A stretch of DNA of 64,000 bases from Ectobius pallidus (taxonomy: Eukaryota > Arthropoda > Insecta > Blattodea > Ectobiidae). Positions within the stretch are counted from its first letter, which is position 1. Each line of letters opens with the position of its first letter. The translations under genes were made by a program, and so were the position numbers. This document shows positions 29,966 to 41,870 of this stretch, piece after piece. The stretch lies in NCBI GenBank assembly GCA_964059195.1, contig CAXKWD010000006.1, positions 13,074,530-13,138,529 on the forward strand. The letters run 5' to 3'. Under the pieces are notes generated by a model. The model saw only the letters and a program-made list of their open reading frames with translations, made no database searches and was not told the origin of the DNA.

Positions 29966-31186
29966 CAGGGGTGCCCACCCCCCACCCCAAACTTCACTGC
30001 TCATCTCACCAACCTGATTGGCTGTCGACAAGGGCACCCATATTATATTTTCTAAGGGGGGGTTATTTTTTTATTTATTAATTTTTTGTTGCTTTAACTT
30101 CTTGAGCCACTTTGTAACATTATATTAATAATGCAACAATGACGTAGCCATAAAATAATTGCAGGGAGGTTTGGAACACCCCCCGCCCAAAATTAGGGGG
30201 TCGGGGGTCGGGGGTCCATCCCCAGAAAATTTTTAAATATTGAACTAATGAAAAATCACATTTTAAGCTATTTTAGCACAGAAAAACTAGTTAGGAAATT
30301 TGTTTACTATACTCTAAGACATGCCAATGTAAATAAGAAATCATTACCAAAGTAGGAGGCCACCCCCGCAAAATTTTTAAATATTGAGCTAATGAAAATC
30401 ATCTATTTTAGCACTCAAAGAGTAGTTAGGAAATTTGTTTATTGTACTCTAAGACATGCCAATGTAAACAAGAAAAATATTACCTAAGTGGGGGCTCCAC
30501 CCCTGGAAAATGTTTAAATATTGAACCAATGAAAATCACATTTTACGCTAATTTAGCACTCAAAAACTAGTTAGGAAATTTGTTTACTGTACTCTAAGAC
30601 ATGCTAATGTAAACAAGAAAATGTTACCTAAGTCAGGTCTCCACCCCCGGGAAATTTTTAAATGTTGAACTAATGAAAATCACAATTTATGCTATTTTAG
30701 CACTGAAAAACTAGTTAGCAAATTTGTTTACTATACTCTAAGACATGGCAACTTAAACAAGAAATTGTTACCTAAGTTATAATAGTTATTACTATTTATA
30801 AGAAAAGTTGAATAACACTTGGAACAGTGAACATAATAGGCCTACTCATTATGTTATGAAAAGAAAATAACTGCTATATTATATTCGACACACGAACAAA
30901 TCTTGTTTAATTAAATATTTTTTTAAATACAAATATAGAATTTTAGGTTTTGACTTTTGGGGGGTCCAAAACCCCTGCACTCCCCTTTCCTAAACCACTG
31001 TTAGAAGAGACCTTTTGGAGTTATAAAACTTAACCTTTTTTATTTTTAACATATAAAACACTAATTTTACAACATTTTTCAACCCCCCCCCAGAAAATTC
31101 ATAAAACTATAATATTTTGCCCCCCCCCCAGAAATTTCAATGACGCAGTCTGCGTCTAAACCCCCCCCCCCCCGTAGGCACCCCTG
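29966..31186. mobile_element. hAT-like non-autonomous element with internal tandem repeats
   Basis: Ends CAGGGGTGCC and its inverse. GTAATAC occurs at both junctions, giving a 7-8-bp target duplication. Long C and G runs lie at both ends. No transposase. Confidence 0.6.
30216..30780. repeat. Four tandem units of about 140 bp
   Basis: Units start near 30216, 30361, 30499 and 30641, each with AAATTTTTAAATATTGA, then AATGAAAATCA, CTAGTTAGGAAATTTGTTTA and CTCTAAGACATG. Part of the 29966-31186 element. Confidence 0.85.
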
Positions 31187-31409
31187 AGTAATACTAATCA
31201 TAATAATGATGACGATGACGGGGACGATGATAAATCATTTCATTAATTTATTTATAGATGCTAGAGACTTAAATAGTTGGCAATATTATTTATCTGGCTT
31301 TACAATGTACTTCAATTTACATATTCCGATAACCCAAGATTACACACATACTTTAATTTTCTTTCTGCGATTATACCTATCTATCCATAATGATAATTAT
31401 TAGATGATG

Positions 31410-31452
<43 letters not shown>
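31187..31452. repeat. Short intergenic DNA and (AAT)n microsatellite
   Basis: No gene. (AAT)n at about 31408-31452 abuts the LINE that follows. Confidence 0.7.
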
Positions 31453-31453
<1 letters not shown>

Positions 31454-33262
31454 TGCACTTCTTCAACATCTAATGAGCCAATGGAGCACCACTATACACT
31501 TAACCAATAATGGGAACACAATCTCTACGGCGCAAATCCGTATCAGGCGCGGAATATTTCAAGGGGACTCTTTAAGTCCCCTATGGTTCTGTCTGGCACT
31601 GAACCCCCTCTCCAATCTGCTCAAAAGAACAAAAATAGGATATCGTATTCAGGACTATAACATCTCACACTTACTATACATGGACGAATTGAAACTGCAT
31701 GCACCAGGACCATCTCAGTTACAACAATTGATACAGTTAGTAGAGAAATTTTCGACAGATATCAACATGAAATTTGGTTTAGAAAAGTGTAAGACTACCA
31801 ACATAACAAGAGGGTCAAAACTGGAACTGATTGGTTTTACCACTAAAGAGGAGGAAACCATTGAGCCAATGGAAGAAAATGATATATACAAGAATCTTGG
31901 CATCCAACAAACAAAAAGAGTAGAGCATACAATTATGAAAGAAAAACTTATGAAAGAAAAACTTATGAAAGACTTTACACTTAGGCTCCAAAAAGTATGT
32001 AACACACAGCTATGCAGCAAGAACTTGGTAAAAGCTATTAACACTTATGCAATACCTGTCCTGACCTACTCATTTGGAATTTTCTCATGGTGTGACACTG
32101 AGATTGAAAGAATGCAGAGGAAAGTTCGGACCACACTCACAAAGTACAGGAGACATCACCCTCGTAGCAACACTTTACATTACCCTGGTCAGAGGGAGGG
32201 AGAGGAATCTGTGACATCAATAATTTGCATAGCAACCAGATAAGTACCTTGAGGGCATACTTCCAACAAAGAAAGTCAAAATCGGCCCTTCATGCAAGCA
32301 TATGCCTGGCTGACGAATCTTTTACGCCTCTTAACCTCAAAACCATATACCAGGACGAGGAAAGGATTCAAACAACTGAAGAGAAAGTACAGCAATGGAA
32401 AAGCATGATTCTACACGGTAGACACCCCAATGATCTCAACCGCAATAATGTCGACAATGATGCGTCGAACGCGTGGCTGAAAAGCGGTAGTCTATACCCG
32501 GAGAAAGAAGCATTTCTAATTGCCATACAGGACCAAGTCATCAACACCAGAAACTATCAGAAATTCATTACAAAGAACGCGCAAATAACAGACGATAAAT
32601 GCAGAAGATGCAAAGAGATACCAGAGACCATCCAGCACATAACAGGAGCATGCAGGACACTGTCTCAGACTGACTATCTCCACCGCCATAATCAAGTAGC
32701 CAACATACTCCATCAAGAATTGGCCAGCCAAAGAGGTTTATTAACAGAAAAGCTACCCTACTACAAATATAACCCAGAAATAGTACTGGAATCGGCAGAT
32801 TTCAAACTGTACTATGATCGCACAATTGTTACTGATAAAACTGTACACTACAATACACTAGATATAACACTGCTAGATAAGAAGAAGATAGCATATATGA
32901 TTGACAATAGCTGTCCCTATCAGCCACAACCTAAGCAGCACAATCACTGAGAAGACACAGAAATATGAGGAACTAAAGTGCGAAATTAAAACGTATATGG
33001 AAGCTAAACGAAGCTCACATCCTGCCAGTAGTAATTTCAACCACAGGTATCATTCCGTCAGCCTTGCTACAGAACATCAAAGCCTTGGGATTGGATCCGA
33101 ATCTGTTTGGAATGATGCAGAAAGCTGTCATTCTGAACACTACACGTATTGTGCGCAAATTTGTAGAAGAGTGAGGATTTTTGGCTATGATCCGCATCTA
33201 CTCATAGCATCAGGCAAACAGCTGAGAAAATTTGACAATAATAATAATAATAATAATAATAA
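31453..33262 (+). pseudogene. R4/Dong-type LINE, 3' half, in TAA repeats
   Basis: The plus strand encodes GIFQGDSLSPLWFCLALNPL (RT motif B), HLLYMDELKLHAPG (motif C, where relatives have YMDD; here the second Asp is Glu), NTYAIPVLTYSFGI, then after a frameshift a CCHC-type knuckle C-x2-C-x8-H-x4-C (CRRCKEIPETIQHITGAC), a MIDIAIP-like restriction-endonuclease block in another frame, and VVISTTGIIP...GMMQKAVILNT. Truncated 5'. (AAT)n lies at both ends (31408-31452 and 33235-33262). Dong of silkworm is known to insert into TAA repeats, which fits. Confidence 0.75.
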
Positions 33263-33325
33263 TAGTAGATGTGAAAGCCTTCGATAAGGTGATGTCCACA
33301 TTTAAGCAGTTATTGAAATTAATAT
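33263..33325 (+). pseudogene. Tiny RT-like fragment next to the Copia insertion
   Basis: Encodes VDVKAFDKV, like RT motif A, then FKQLLKL. Too short to classify. Confidence 0.3.
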
Positions 33326-33640
33326 TGTTGAAATACTGTTTGTATATTGTGCGTTTCTGGATTTTTGTATTTCCTTTTTTTATTGCTAAGTAGTTTCCAC
33401 GTAGTTCTTTTGTTTCATTTGTTTTTCGTTTCTCTTTGGAAGTTGTTAAAAAGACCGCGTAATGGCGGGATGTAGTGAGAAAGCAGTCATCTTGTTCTCA
33501 ATATGTTAGAGTGATATCTTGTAAGAAGACAATTTACTGATGCATTGTAAGATGTGGAGTGTCAATAAATGTGATGAGTAAAGAGTTTCTGCAGTTTGTT
33601 GTATTGGGTATTCCACGAGAACAGGAAGATTTTTTTGATA
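33326..33640 (+). repeat. Copia 5' LTR
   Basis: 315 bp, matching 38101-38415 throughout by eye. Contains AATAAA (TCAATAAATG near 33562). Confidence 0.92.
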
Positions 33641-33654
33641 GGTTATGGGCCCAG
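33641..33654 (+). promoter_or_regulatory. Primer-binding site (initiator Met half-tRNA type)
   Basis: GGTTATGGGCCCAG immediately downstream of the 5' LTR. Confidence 0.8.
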
Positions 33655-33775
33655 AGCAGAACAAAGCCCAGAGCAGAGCATAGTCCAGTCAGCGCCAAGC
33701 GACGCCGAGAATACGAGAGCATAAACAGATTGTGTAACGAGTGAGCATTTCTTGTGAATTATTGTGTGAAATACC

Positions 33776-35755
33776 ATGTCGTCGGAGGGCATTGAGAGAT
33801 TGAATACAAGAAATTGGGTACAATGGAGCACCCGAATGATGGCGTTTCTGAAGAAAAGGAGATTATGGGAAAGCATCGAACCTGGTTATGAAAATCTCGA
33901 TTGGGACGAACTCACCGAAAAACAGAAAAATAGAAATGATGATGTTCTATCTTACTTAGTTCAGTATGTGAGTGATTGCTACCTAAATGATGTGGGTAAA
34001 TGCACAAGAGCAAAGACTGCTTGGGAGAGACTAAAGAATATACACTGCAAGAGGAGTCCAGTGCAGTTTGTTAATTCATTGGAGCAACTGTGTACTCTGT
34101 CTAAATCATCGACTGAATCAATGATGGATTATGTTTCGAAAGTGGAGAACCTGTGTGATATTTTGAGTCAACAGGGAACAAAATTGGATGACAACTTTGT
34201 TGCTGGTTTTATGCTGAGAGGCCTGAAGGAGGAACGATACAAGTCCATCATTCACATCATGGAATTGAATCAAGAGAATATGACTACAGAAAATGTCAAG
34301 AATAAATTGCTAATTGAAGAACAGAGAAACCAGAGGGAGTTTGAGCAGAGAACAAAACGTGAAGAAGAATTAAAGGGACTGTTATCTAGGAATACTGTAA
34401 AGAGAGTTGGAGATCAAGCAAGTGTATCCTGTTTTTTGTGTAATCAAACTGGTCACAAAGCTCGGGATTGCCCTAAGAATATGGAAGCAAGATCGAGAGG
34501 AACAGTAATCTGCTATTCGTGTGGAGAGGAAGGTCACACCAGTACCAACTGTCGAAAGGGAAGGAAGACAGGTTTTCAAAGGGGACAAAATGGATTTAAA
34601 CCTGGGGGACAAGTGCTGAAAAATTTCAAAAGTAAGGAAGCAAAAATGGAGAGTGAAGATACTGAGAAAAATGAGGAAACTGATTCATTGAAAAACCTTG
34701 GTTGCGGAATGGTGAGAGTTAAATATAGAGCCTGTGTAGGGAAATCCAAATATTTACCTCTGAACTGCAATGATAAAAATGAGTGTAGTGATCCTAACCG
34801 TTGGTTTTTGGATAGTGGGTGCAATGCTCACATGACCCCTCATCGTGATTTATTAAACAATTTTTGTGCTGACACAGCAGGCAGTGTGAAGGTGGCCAAG
34901 AAAGAGGAACCATGTGCAGTTAAGGGTTATGGAACTGTTACAATGAAAGTTTCTGATAAATTCGGTGGATGGACACTTGGACTGCAGCGTGTTTTATGGG
35001 TACCTGAAGTGAGCGATAATCTCTTGTCAGTACGTCAACTTGAAAAATCAGGCTTTTGTTTCAACATTGACAATGGGTTATTTTGTGGTTATGATAAACT
35101 GAATGGTGACCAAGAAGTGTTCTCTGCCCGAGTTGTGGAGGACGATATGTACGCCATTGACTGTGATTGGTATGAGATGGACAAAGTTGATTGTATTGGA
35201 CAAAGCAGTTCATCTGTGTTTTCAACAGAGACCAAACCATGCATCGAGGGAGTGACGGTGCTGAAAGCAGTAACACGAGACATATGGCATAAGCGTTTTG
35301 GTCATGCGAACAACATTCCTGACTGTGAAGTAATCCCGAAAGAAAATACTATAGACTGTAGTGTGTGTCATCAGGGTAAAGCGAAAAGACTCCCATATCC
35401 AGAAAGAAAGGAAAAATCATCCGAATTGCTTGAGTTAGTTTATTCAGATGTGTGTTACATGAAGCCTGAAAGTAAAGGGGGTGGTAATTATTTTTGTACA
35501 TTCACTGATGATTTCTCAAGATATAGTGAAGTTAGTATCTTAAAAGGGAAAAATGATGTGTTTGACAGTTTTTTAGAGTACAAAAATAGAGCTGAGAACT
35601 TGTTGGGTACAAAAATCAAGTATTTTCAGACAGATAATGGAAAGGAGTACAATAATGAAAAATTTAAATCCTTGTGTAAGAATGAAGGTATTTTTCATAG
35701 ATTTTCTATGGCAGGCGCTCATCAACAGATGGGAGTAGCAATCAACAATTATTAA
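33776..35755 (+). pseudogene. Copia Gag-protease-integrase, 5' part of the broken polyprotein
   Basis: 659 codons from ATG. Gag region 1-210, two CCHC knuckles (C219-x2-C-x4-H-x4-C232 and C246-C259), aspartic protease WFLDSGCNAHMT (D346-S-G), then integrase with the zinc motif (HKRFGH... and CSVCHQGK), D of VYSDVC and DNGKEY. The frame fails at the GVAER-type motif after the catalytic Glu: a short deletion removes the residues following GVA, shifts the frame, and gives a stop at 35753-35755. The distal frame resumes within a few bases. Confidence 0.88.
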
Positions 35756-38049
35756 CTCTTGCTAGATGTATGCTTATTCAAGCTGGCATGACAGCTACTT
35801 TCTGGGGGGAAGCTATAGACACAGCCTGTTTTATAAAGAATAGGTGTGTATCATCAGCCTTAAATGGAAAAACACCTTACGAGTTGTGGTTCAAAATGCA
35901 ATTGAATGTAGAGGAGCTTCAAAGAATGAAAGTGTTCGGTTGTGAAGCTTGGGTATTTAAGAACACTGCAAAAGGTAGTAAAATGGAGTCTAGGGCAGAA
36001 AGATGTATTATGCTTGGTTATCCTAAAGACAAAAGAGGCTATCGTTTATGGAGTGTAACTGGTAACTATGTAATACAATCCAGAGATGTCAGATTTGAAG
36101 AGAGCATTTTCCCAATGAAAGACAAAGTTAAAGGCAATTCATATGTCAATTCAGTAGAAACACCTGTTGTAATAAATGTTACTGAGAATGGTGATAGTTC
36201 TGATATAGAAATAACAAACGAAGAGTCTGATGATGATGATGATACTGGGGAAATATCTTTAGGTGAGAATTCATCTGATGTTCAGAGTCTAGGGGGAGTA
36301 GGCCTAGGTGAATTACTTGATATTCCTAATGAGGTAATCGAACCTCTTATATCTGATGTTCAGAATCTAAGAGGAGTAGGCGAATTACCTGATGTTCTTG
36401 ATGTAATTGAATCACCTATACTGCGCAGATCTGAGAGGGTTAGAAAACACAAAGAAGTGTGTAATTGTTGTCAGTCAGCTGTTTTCAATAGTAGTTGTGA
36501 ATTATGTGAACCTAAAACTGTAGAGGAGGCGTTAAGTAGTACACATAGAAATGAATGGGTTAAAGCCATGGAGGAGGAAATGTCTATGTTAATGGGAAAC
36601 AAAACTTGGGATCTAGTTAAGAAGCCCATCAATTGTAAATTAATTGGTACCAAATGGGTTTTTAAAGTTAAAAGGGATCAAGATGGAAATGTTACACAAT
36701 TTAAGGCTCGCCTTGTAGCACAGGGTTTTAATCAGATTCAAGGAATAGATTACTGGGAATCTTTTAGTCCAGTTGTGAAACGGAAAGTAATCCGTCTGAT
36801 GACCGCTCAAGCTGTAATTAATGATTGGGGGTGCCATCATGTAGATGTCAAGTCAGCCTATCTTAACAGTGAAATCAAGGAGGATCTTTATATTAAACAA
36901 CCTGAAGGTTTTGTTAGTGAGAAGTATCCCAAACATGTGTGTAAACTTAACAAAAGTATGTACGGACTTAAACAAGCTGGGAGGGATTGGAATGACCATT
37001 TGCATAAAATATTAACTGATCTGAGATTATTTAAATCTATTAGTGATCAGTGCCTCTATGTTCATCCAAACAAGACATTGTTTGTGACTGTTTATGTGGA
37101 CGATCTTGGAATTTGGGGGCAACAGGAGCAAATTAACTCATTTATTAAGAAGTTGTCAATGAAATTAGAAATAAGAGACTTAGGTTTTCCAACTAATTTC
37201 TTGTCTGTCAAATTTCTTAAAGACTGTGAAGGAAATGTAAAGATGAATCAAACAAATTATATTGAATCTGTGTTGTCAGAATATGGTATGCTAGATTGTA
37301 AGGGATTGAGAACTCCTTTACCAGTACCAATGAGAGACTCAAGTATGCCAAAAATTTGTGATGTTCAACCTTATGATGTTACCTGTTATAGAAGTGCTGT
37401 AGGTAGTTTACGCTATATTGCTAATATTAGTCGCCCTGATATCATGTTTTCTGTATGCAAGCTTAGTCAGAAAAATGAGAAACCTGACCTATGTGACTGG
37501 AAGGAGGTAAAACACCTCTTAAGATACTTAAAACAAACCAAAGATTTGTCTTTGTGCTATTCAAACAGTGAAAAGTCACCTGTTAAAGTGTATGTAGATG
37601 CTAGTTGGGCAAAGAATAAGAGTGATGGAAAATCCATTACTGGATATGTAATTATTATGGCAGGAGCTGCCGTTATCTGGAAAAGTGTTACTCAAAAGAG
37701 ACTCTCTCTTCATAATAATGAATCTGAGGTCTTAGCCATGGTAGATGTGTTAAGTGAGATTAAGTGGCTAGATATTTTTTTCTCAGATATTGGTCAAAAC
37801 AATTATCTTTCGAAGCCTTGTGTAATATTTGCTGATAATCAAGGTGCTATAGATATCTCAAAGGGAGAAAGCATATAAGATAGGACCAGACATTGTGCTG
37901 TAGAATCATATGTTTTGCAGGAATCAGTAAGAAATAAATTTGTTGAATTTAAGTATGTATCCACAAATGATAATGTGGCAGATTTACTAACCAAATCTTT
38001 GTCAGCTGATAGCACTCAAAAGTTTTGTGATATGTTAGGACTATCATAA
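35756..38049 (+). pseudogene. Copia integrase tail, reverse transcriptase and RNase H
   Basis: Distal frame in a different register. Integrase C-terminal region, an acidic linker with two copies of a SDVQ(S/N)L...GVG module, RT (WVFKVKRDQDG, VDVKSAYLN with catalytic D359 of this part, KSMYGLKQAGRDWN, YVDD at 442-445) and RNase H (YVDASWA, NNESEV, ADNQGAI). A premature TAA at 37876-37878 cuts the last 56 codons, which continue in frame as DRTRHCAVESYVLQE to the natural stop at 38047-38049. RT catalytic residues are intact. Confidence 0.88.
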
Positions 38050-38100
38050 TCAAATGAAAAAAAAAGGGAGAGAAGAGAAAAATCTAGAAACGAGGGGGAG

Positions 38101-38415
38101 TGTTGAAATACTGTTTGTATATTGTGCGTTTCTGGATTTTTGTATTTCCTTTTTTTATTGCTAAGTAGTTTCCACGTAGTTCTTTTGTTTCATTTGTTTT
38201 TCGTTTCTCTTTGGAAGTTGTTAAAAAGACCGCGTAATGGCGGGATGTAGTGAGAAAGCAGTCATCTTGTTCTCAATATGTTAGAGTGATATCTTGTAAG
38301 AAGACAATTTACTGATGCATTGTAAGATGTGGAGTGTCAATAAATGTGATGAGTAAAGAGTTTCTGCAGTTTGTTGTATTGGGTATTCCACGAGAACAGG
38401 AAGATTTTTTTGATA
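38101..38415 (+). repeat. Copia 3' LTR
   Basis: 315 bp, matching the 5' LTR; preceded by GAGGGGGAG; followed by AATAT. Confidence 0.92.
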
Positions 38416-38420
38416 AATAT

Positions 38421-39580
38421 GAATAGAATTGATTTTATTTTAAATACAGGTTGCTTAGTACAATCTTTCATTCACTGCTTTCAGGGTTTCAAGATCATCC
38501 CATGTTCGATAGTAATTGATACTAAGTCTACATTATAGTATGGTCAAACAACAAAAGGATTTAAATTTTACATCTGTCATTTGCCATAAAATTAAATTAC
38601 AGCTTTTAATTTTAAAACAAAAAGCTTGATGTAAAGGTCCTTCCATAATACTGTACAATCGCATGTTTTGTTTTAGCTCGTGCTCATAAAATTGTTATTA
38701 AGACAAAATTCACTTGTAATCCTGCTTATGATAATTCCCCCAACAATATCTTAAATTTATTTTTTATGAATCCAAGTTACAGAAAGGACAACTCTACTAA
38801 CAAGATAATTTCTGTTGCAGCATTTGCATGTCCATATTCTTCCAAGGTGGCCACAAGATATTTTGTCCCAGAAAGACATTGGTCTGGATGCGGATAGGAG
38901 GGACCGGTCAATAGAAGAGATGGCAGAAGAAGCCTCCCAATTGAAAGCACACTTTTGATATAACATGAAGTTATCTGCATATAAATAATGAAGGAGATGA
39001 ACTGACACAGGAGCATTCTAAAAGCGAGAAATATTATTTCGGTCTTATAAGCACGATGCTCAATTAGTGCAATAATATTAAATTGCTTGGTTTATATTGA
39101 TAAGTTGATGATCATACCCTCTATATTATGCGTGGTTTATACCTGGACTCGAAGCTTACCTTGAGTCCCTTGTTGAAAATATTTTAATAAATTCGCTAAT
39201 AGTATTTTTGTTTTAAAAAGAATTAATATTTAATTTCACTCAAGGTGTTAACGTCTATTTATTTTGCTCTTTTATAAAGCCATATTGTTTACAGAATATA
39301 CGTAACTCTGGGGTTATTCCAGGGAAACAAATTCTATTTTGCTTCTAAAAAAAAGCCCTGATGATAATGGAAAACAAAAGTGACAATGAAAGCCGTACCT
39401 TTATTTACTAAAATTAATATTATGACAGTTTTTAAATTATACGTATTTTATAGTAGGCCTACCTTACATGTGAAGAATAATCTGGAATTTTACTTATAGG
39501 TAAGATGTGTATAATTCAGTGGAATTATATGGTTACGGTTATGTGATTATTTAACGACGGAGGTGTACTGCAACTTAGGC
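38421..39580. other. Intergenic DNA; one dispersed repeat at 38429-38540
   Basis: Contains the second copy of the 4690-4810 repeat. The remainder to about 39580 shows no gene or clear repeat. Confidence 0.4.
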
Positions 39581-39599
39581 TAGTGTGCCGGAATCTTGT

Positions 39600-40890
39600 A
39601 GCGCAGGATTTTTTTTATAAGACCTTTTCTTCCGATATAGGTAAGGAGTATAGATTGGACAAATGTAGAACCCAAACTGTCACTAGAGGATCTTACTCAG
39701 CACAAGGGACAAGTTTAAAAGATGAACCCATACAACCATTAGATGAGGAAGAAGTGTACAAGTATCTTGGATTCAAGCAGAGCACTCGTATGAAACATGC
39801 AGAGATCAAGAGAAATGTTAAACAGCAATACCTAGCACGCCTTGCCAAAGTACTATCATCAAAACTGACAACTAAAAACCTTACCAAGTGAGTCGCCTTC
39901 CACTCCGGCGGCCCGGGTTCGATTCCCGGCCGGTTCGGGGATTTTTCAGTAGTGAAAGATCACCTCCCCGGGTTCAGGACTGGGTGTTTGTCAGTAGGTT
40001 AAGTCTTAGGTTAAGATAACTTAATGCACATTGTGCGCGATTCCTTAAATTTAAAAACCTTACCAAAGCAGTCAATACATATGCCATACCACTAATTACA
40101 TAGGCTACTCTTTTGGTGTCATAAAATGGTCCCAAAAAGAACTTCAACAACTACAAACGAAAACAGCAGTTCACTTACCCGACACCGCATGCATCATCCT
40201 AAATCTGCCACCGAGATCAGAGGGTGGTCGGGGCTTTTTTTTTTCATTGTAAATCTACACAACAAGCAGATATCAAGTCTATGAGAATACTTCCACTCCA
40301 GAGCTGATGCGTCATGTCTTCACAATGTGGTATGCACAGCTGACATAAAATATACACCCCTCAATCTATCGTCACTGGAAATGCCAGTCCCTGTTCCAAC
40401 TACAAAGGAGACAAATGTAGCAGCATGGAAGCAAAAATCTCTCCATGGGAAATATCCTTACGAGCTGAATCAGCCTCATATCGACAAGTCTGCGTAGCAT
40501 GCTTGGCTGACCTATCCTGGTCTTTTCCCAGAAACTGGAGGATTTGTTTTGGCCATTCAGGATCAAGTGATAGCCACACGGAACTATCGAAGATTCATCA
40601 TGAATGATCCAACAGTTGTCACAGACAAATGCAGACGTTGTTCCAGAGCTACAGAAAGCATACAGCACATTATATCTGGCTGCCCACACTTGGCTAACTC
40701 TGATTACAAGCACCGACATGACCAAGTAGCTAAAATTATTTACCAGAAACTTTCTGTAAAATGTGGATTTGTTCAGACACCACCAACTGCATATTGGAAA
40801 TACACACCCCCACCAGTTCTAGAAAACTCTTCTTACAAGCTACTATGGGGCCGGGATGTTATAACCGATGTTATGTGCAGCATCAACAGG
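39600..40890 (+). pseudogene. R4/Dong-type LINE fragment carrying a SINE
   Basis: The plus strand encodes DIGKEYRLDKCRTQTVTRGS, EEEVYKYLGFKQSTRMKHAE, a SINE interruption at 39888-40052, then KAVNTYAIPL, decayed frames, and from 40549 AIQDQVIATRNYRRFIMN, the knuckle CRRCSRATESIQHIISGC and HRHDQVAKI. This parallels 31740-32760. Many stops. The 3' limit near 40890 is approximate; GGCCGG..CCGTCCGG and a GC-rich stretch follow. Confidence 0.75.
39888..40052 (+). mobile_element. tRNA-derived SINE, 5'-truncated, 14-bp target duplication
   Basis: Flanked by AAAAACCTTACCAA at 39874-39887 and 40053-40066. It carries a perfect B box GGTTCGATTCC at 39916-39926 but starts after the A box, then a non-tRNA body with CTTAGGTTAAG repeats. 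The target is LINE coding sequence, so the join is exact. Confidence 0.88.
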
Positions 40891-41289
40891 CCGGACATGG
40901 CCGTCCGGAAGGGGGGCAGGGTAGGGCCGCTGCCCCTCCCTAGAAATTCTGTTTACACATAAATCTCTTAACTATATGGCTATAAGCAACTAATGTGAAA
41001 TGAGACTTAAGTTTCCACATACTGCAGTTGGAGTTTAGACAAAAATGAGTTGTAACTACTCAGTAGGCCTAACTTAGATTTGAGCATGTAGGAATAATCA
41101 CTTCCACTAAACTTGAAATCATTTCTAGCCAAACACTTTTTTGTAATAAAGGTAAGACAATGGAAGTATCGCATTTTATTTGAATAACATCTGTGAAATT
41201 GTAAGAGGGTAGAAAATTTCATGAGATTGTACTACATCAGATTTTTTCTTTGTATTCACAGTCATAAGTACGACTATGGTAAATCAATT
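40890..41289. other. Intergenic DNA, nothing recognised
   Basis: Starts with a GC-rich stretch rich in GGGGCAG/CTGCCCC words; the rest is AT-rich without a coding signature. Confidence 0.35.
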
Positions 41290-41400
41290 ACATGGACTGT
41301 AATAATAGAAATAATAATAATAACAATAATAATAGCAACAATAATGATAGTAATAATAATAATAATATAATAATAATAATAATAATAAAGTTGTTGTAAT
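41290..41400. repeat. (AAT)n-type microsatellite
   Basis: Interrupted AAT/AATAG repeats. Confidence 0.85.
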
Positions 41401-41409
41401 AGTAGCTTA

Positions 41410-41870
41410 GTGATGGTGGTGGTGGCGGAAATTTGTTCATTGGCAGTAGTATGGGGGTGCTTATGGCGGTGTAGGGGACATGGCGTGGGGGTAATGACGT
41501 CATCAGTGGTGGGGGGTGATGACGTCATCACTTCCCCTCCAAGATGGCGGCACTTCCGGTTCCGGAACAAGATGGCGGCACTTCCGGTTCCGGAAAGTAG
41601 GTCAAGGTCAAGTGAAAGTAGGTCAAGGTCAAGTGAAAGTAGGTCAAGGTCAAGTGGTGACGTCATAGGAGGCGTGGCTAAGGGGCGTGGCTAAGGGGCG
41701 TGGCTTATGACGTCATAGGGGCGGGGCTAAGGGGGAGGGTCTAAAGGGGGCGTGACTACAAAATGGCGGAAACAAAATGGCGGATACAAAATGGCGGCTG
41801 CAAAATGGCGGAAAACAAAATGGCGGGAACAAAATGGCGGATTTCGAAATGGTTGCTAGCGCCAAATTCA
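41410..41870. promoter_or_regulatory. Motif-dense GC-rich block (CRE, YY1, KLF, nuclear receptor words)
   Basis: Seen directly: four perfect TGACGTCA palindromes (41495, 41520, 41658, 41708); about eight CAARATGGCGG words (YY1-like); three AGGTCAAGGTCAAGTG repeats (extended nuclear-receptor half-sites); at least three GGGGCGTGGC words (KLF/Sp-like); two CACTTCCGGTTCCGG repeats (ETS-like). Most lie in short tandem repeats, so it may be a composite satellite or a regulatory array. No gene starts here that I can identify. Confidence 0.5.

Larger units (their letters stand above)
33326..38415 (+). mobile_element. Copia-type LTR retrotransposon, recent but frame-broken
   Basis: Two 315-bp LTRs (33326-33640 and 38101-38415) in which I see no difference, with target duplication AATAT at 33321-33325 and 38416-38420. 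LTR ends are TGTTG...TGATA, so the usual terminal CA is absent. The primer-binding site GGTTATGGGCCCAG follows the 5' LTR directly and is complementary to the anticodon arm of initiator Met tRNA, as known for Drosophila copia. The polypurine tract GAGGGGGAG precedes the 3' LTR. Confidence 0.93.

Noticed and set aside
41274..41694. Leu/Asp-repeat open frames in the motif-dense block
   Set aside because: They arise from tandem AGGTCAAG and AAT repeats.
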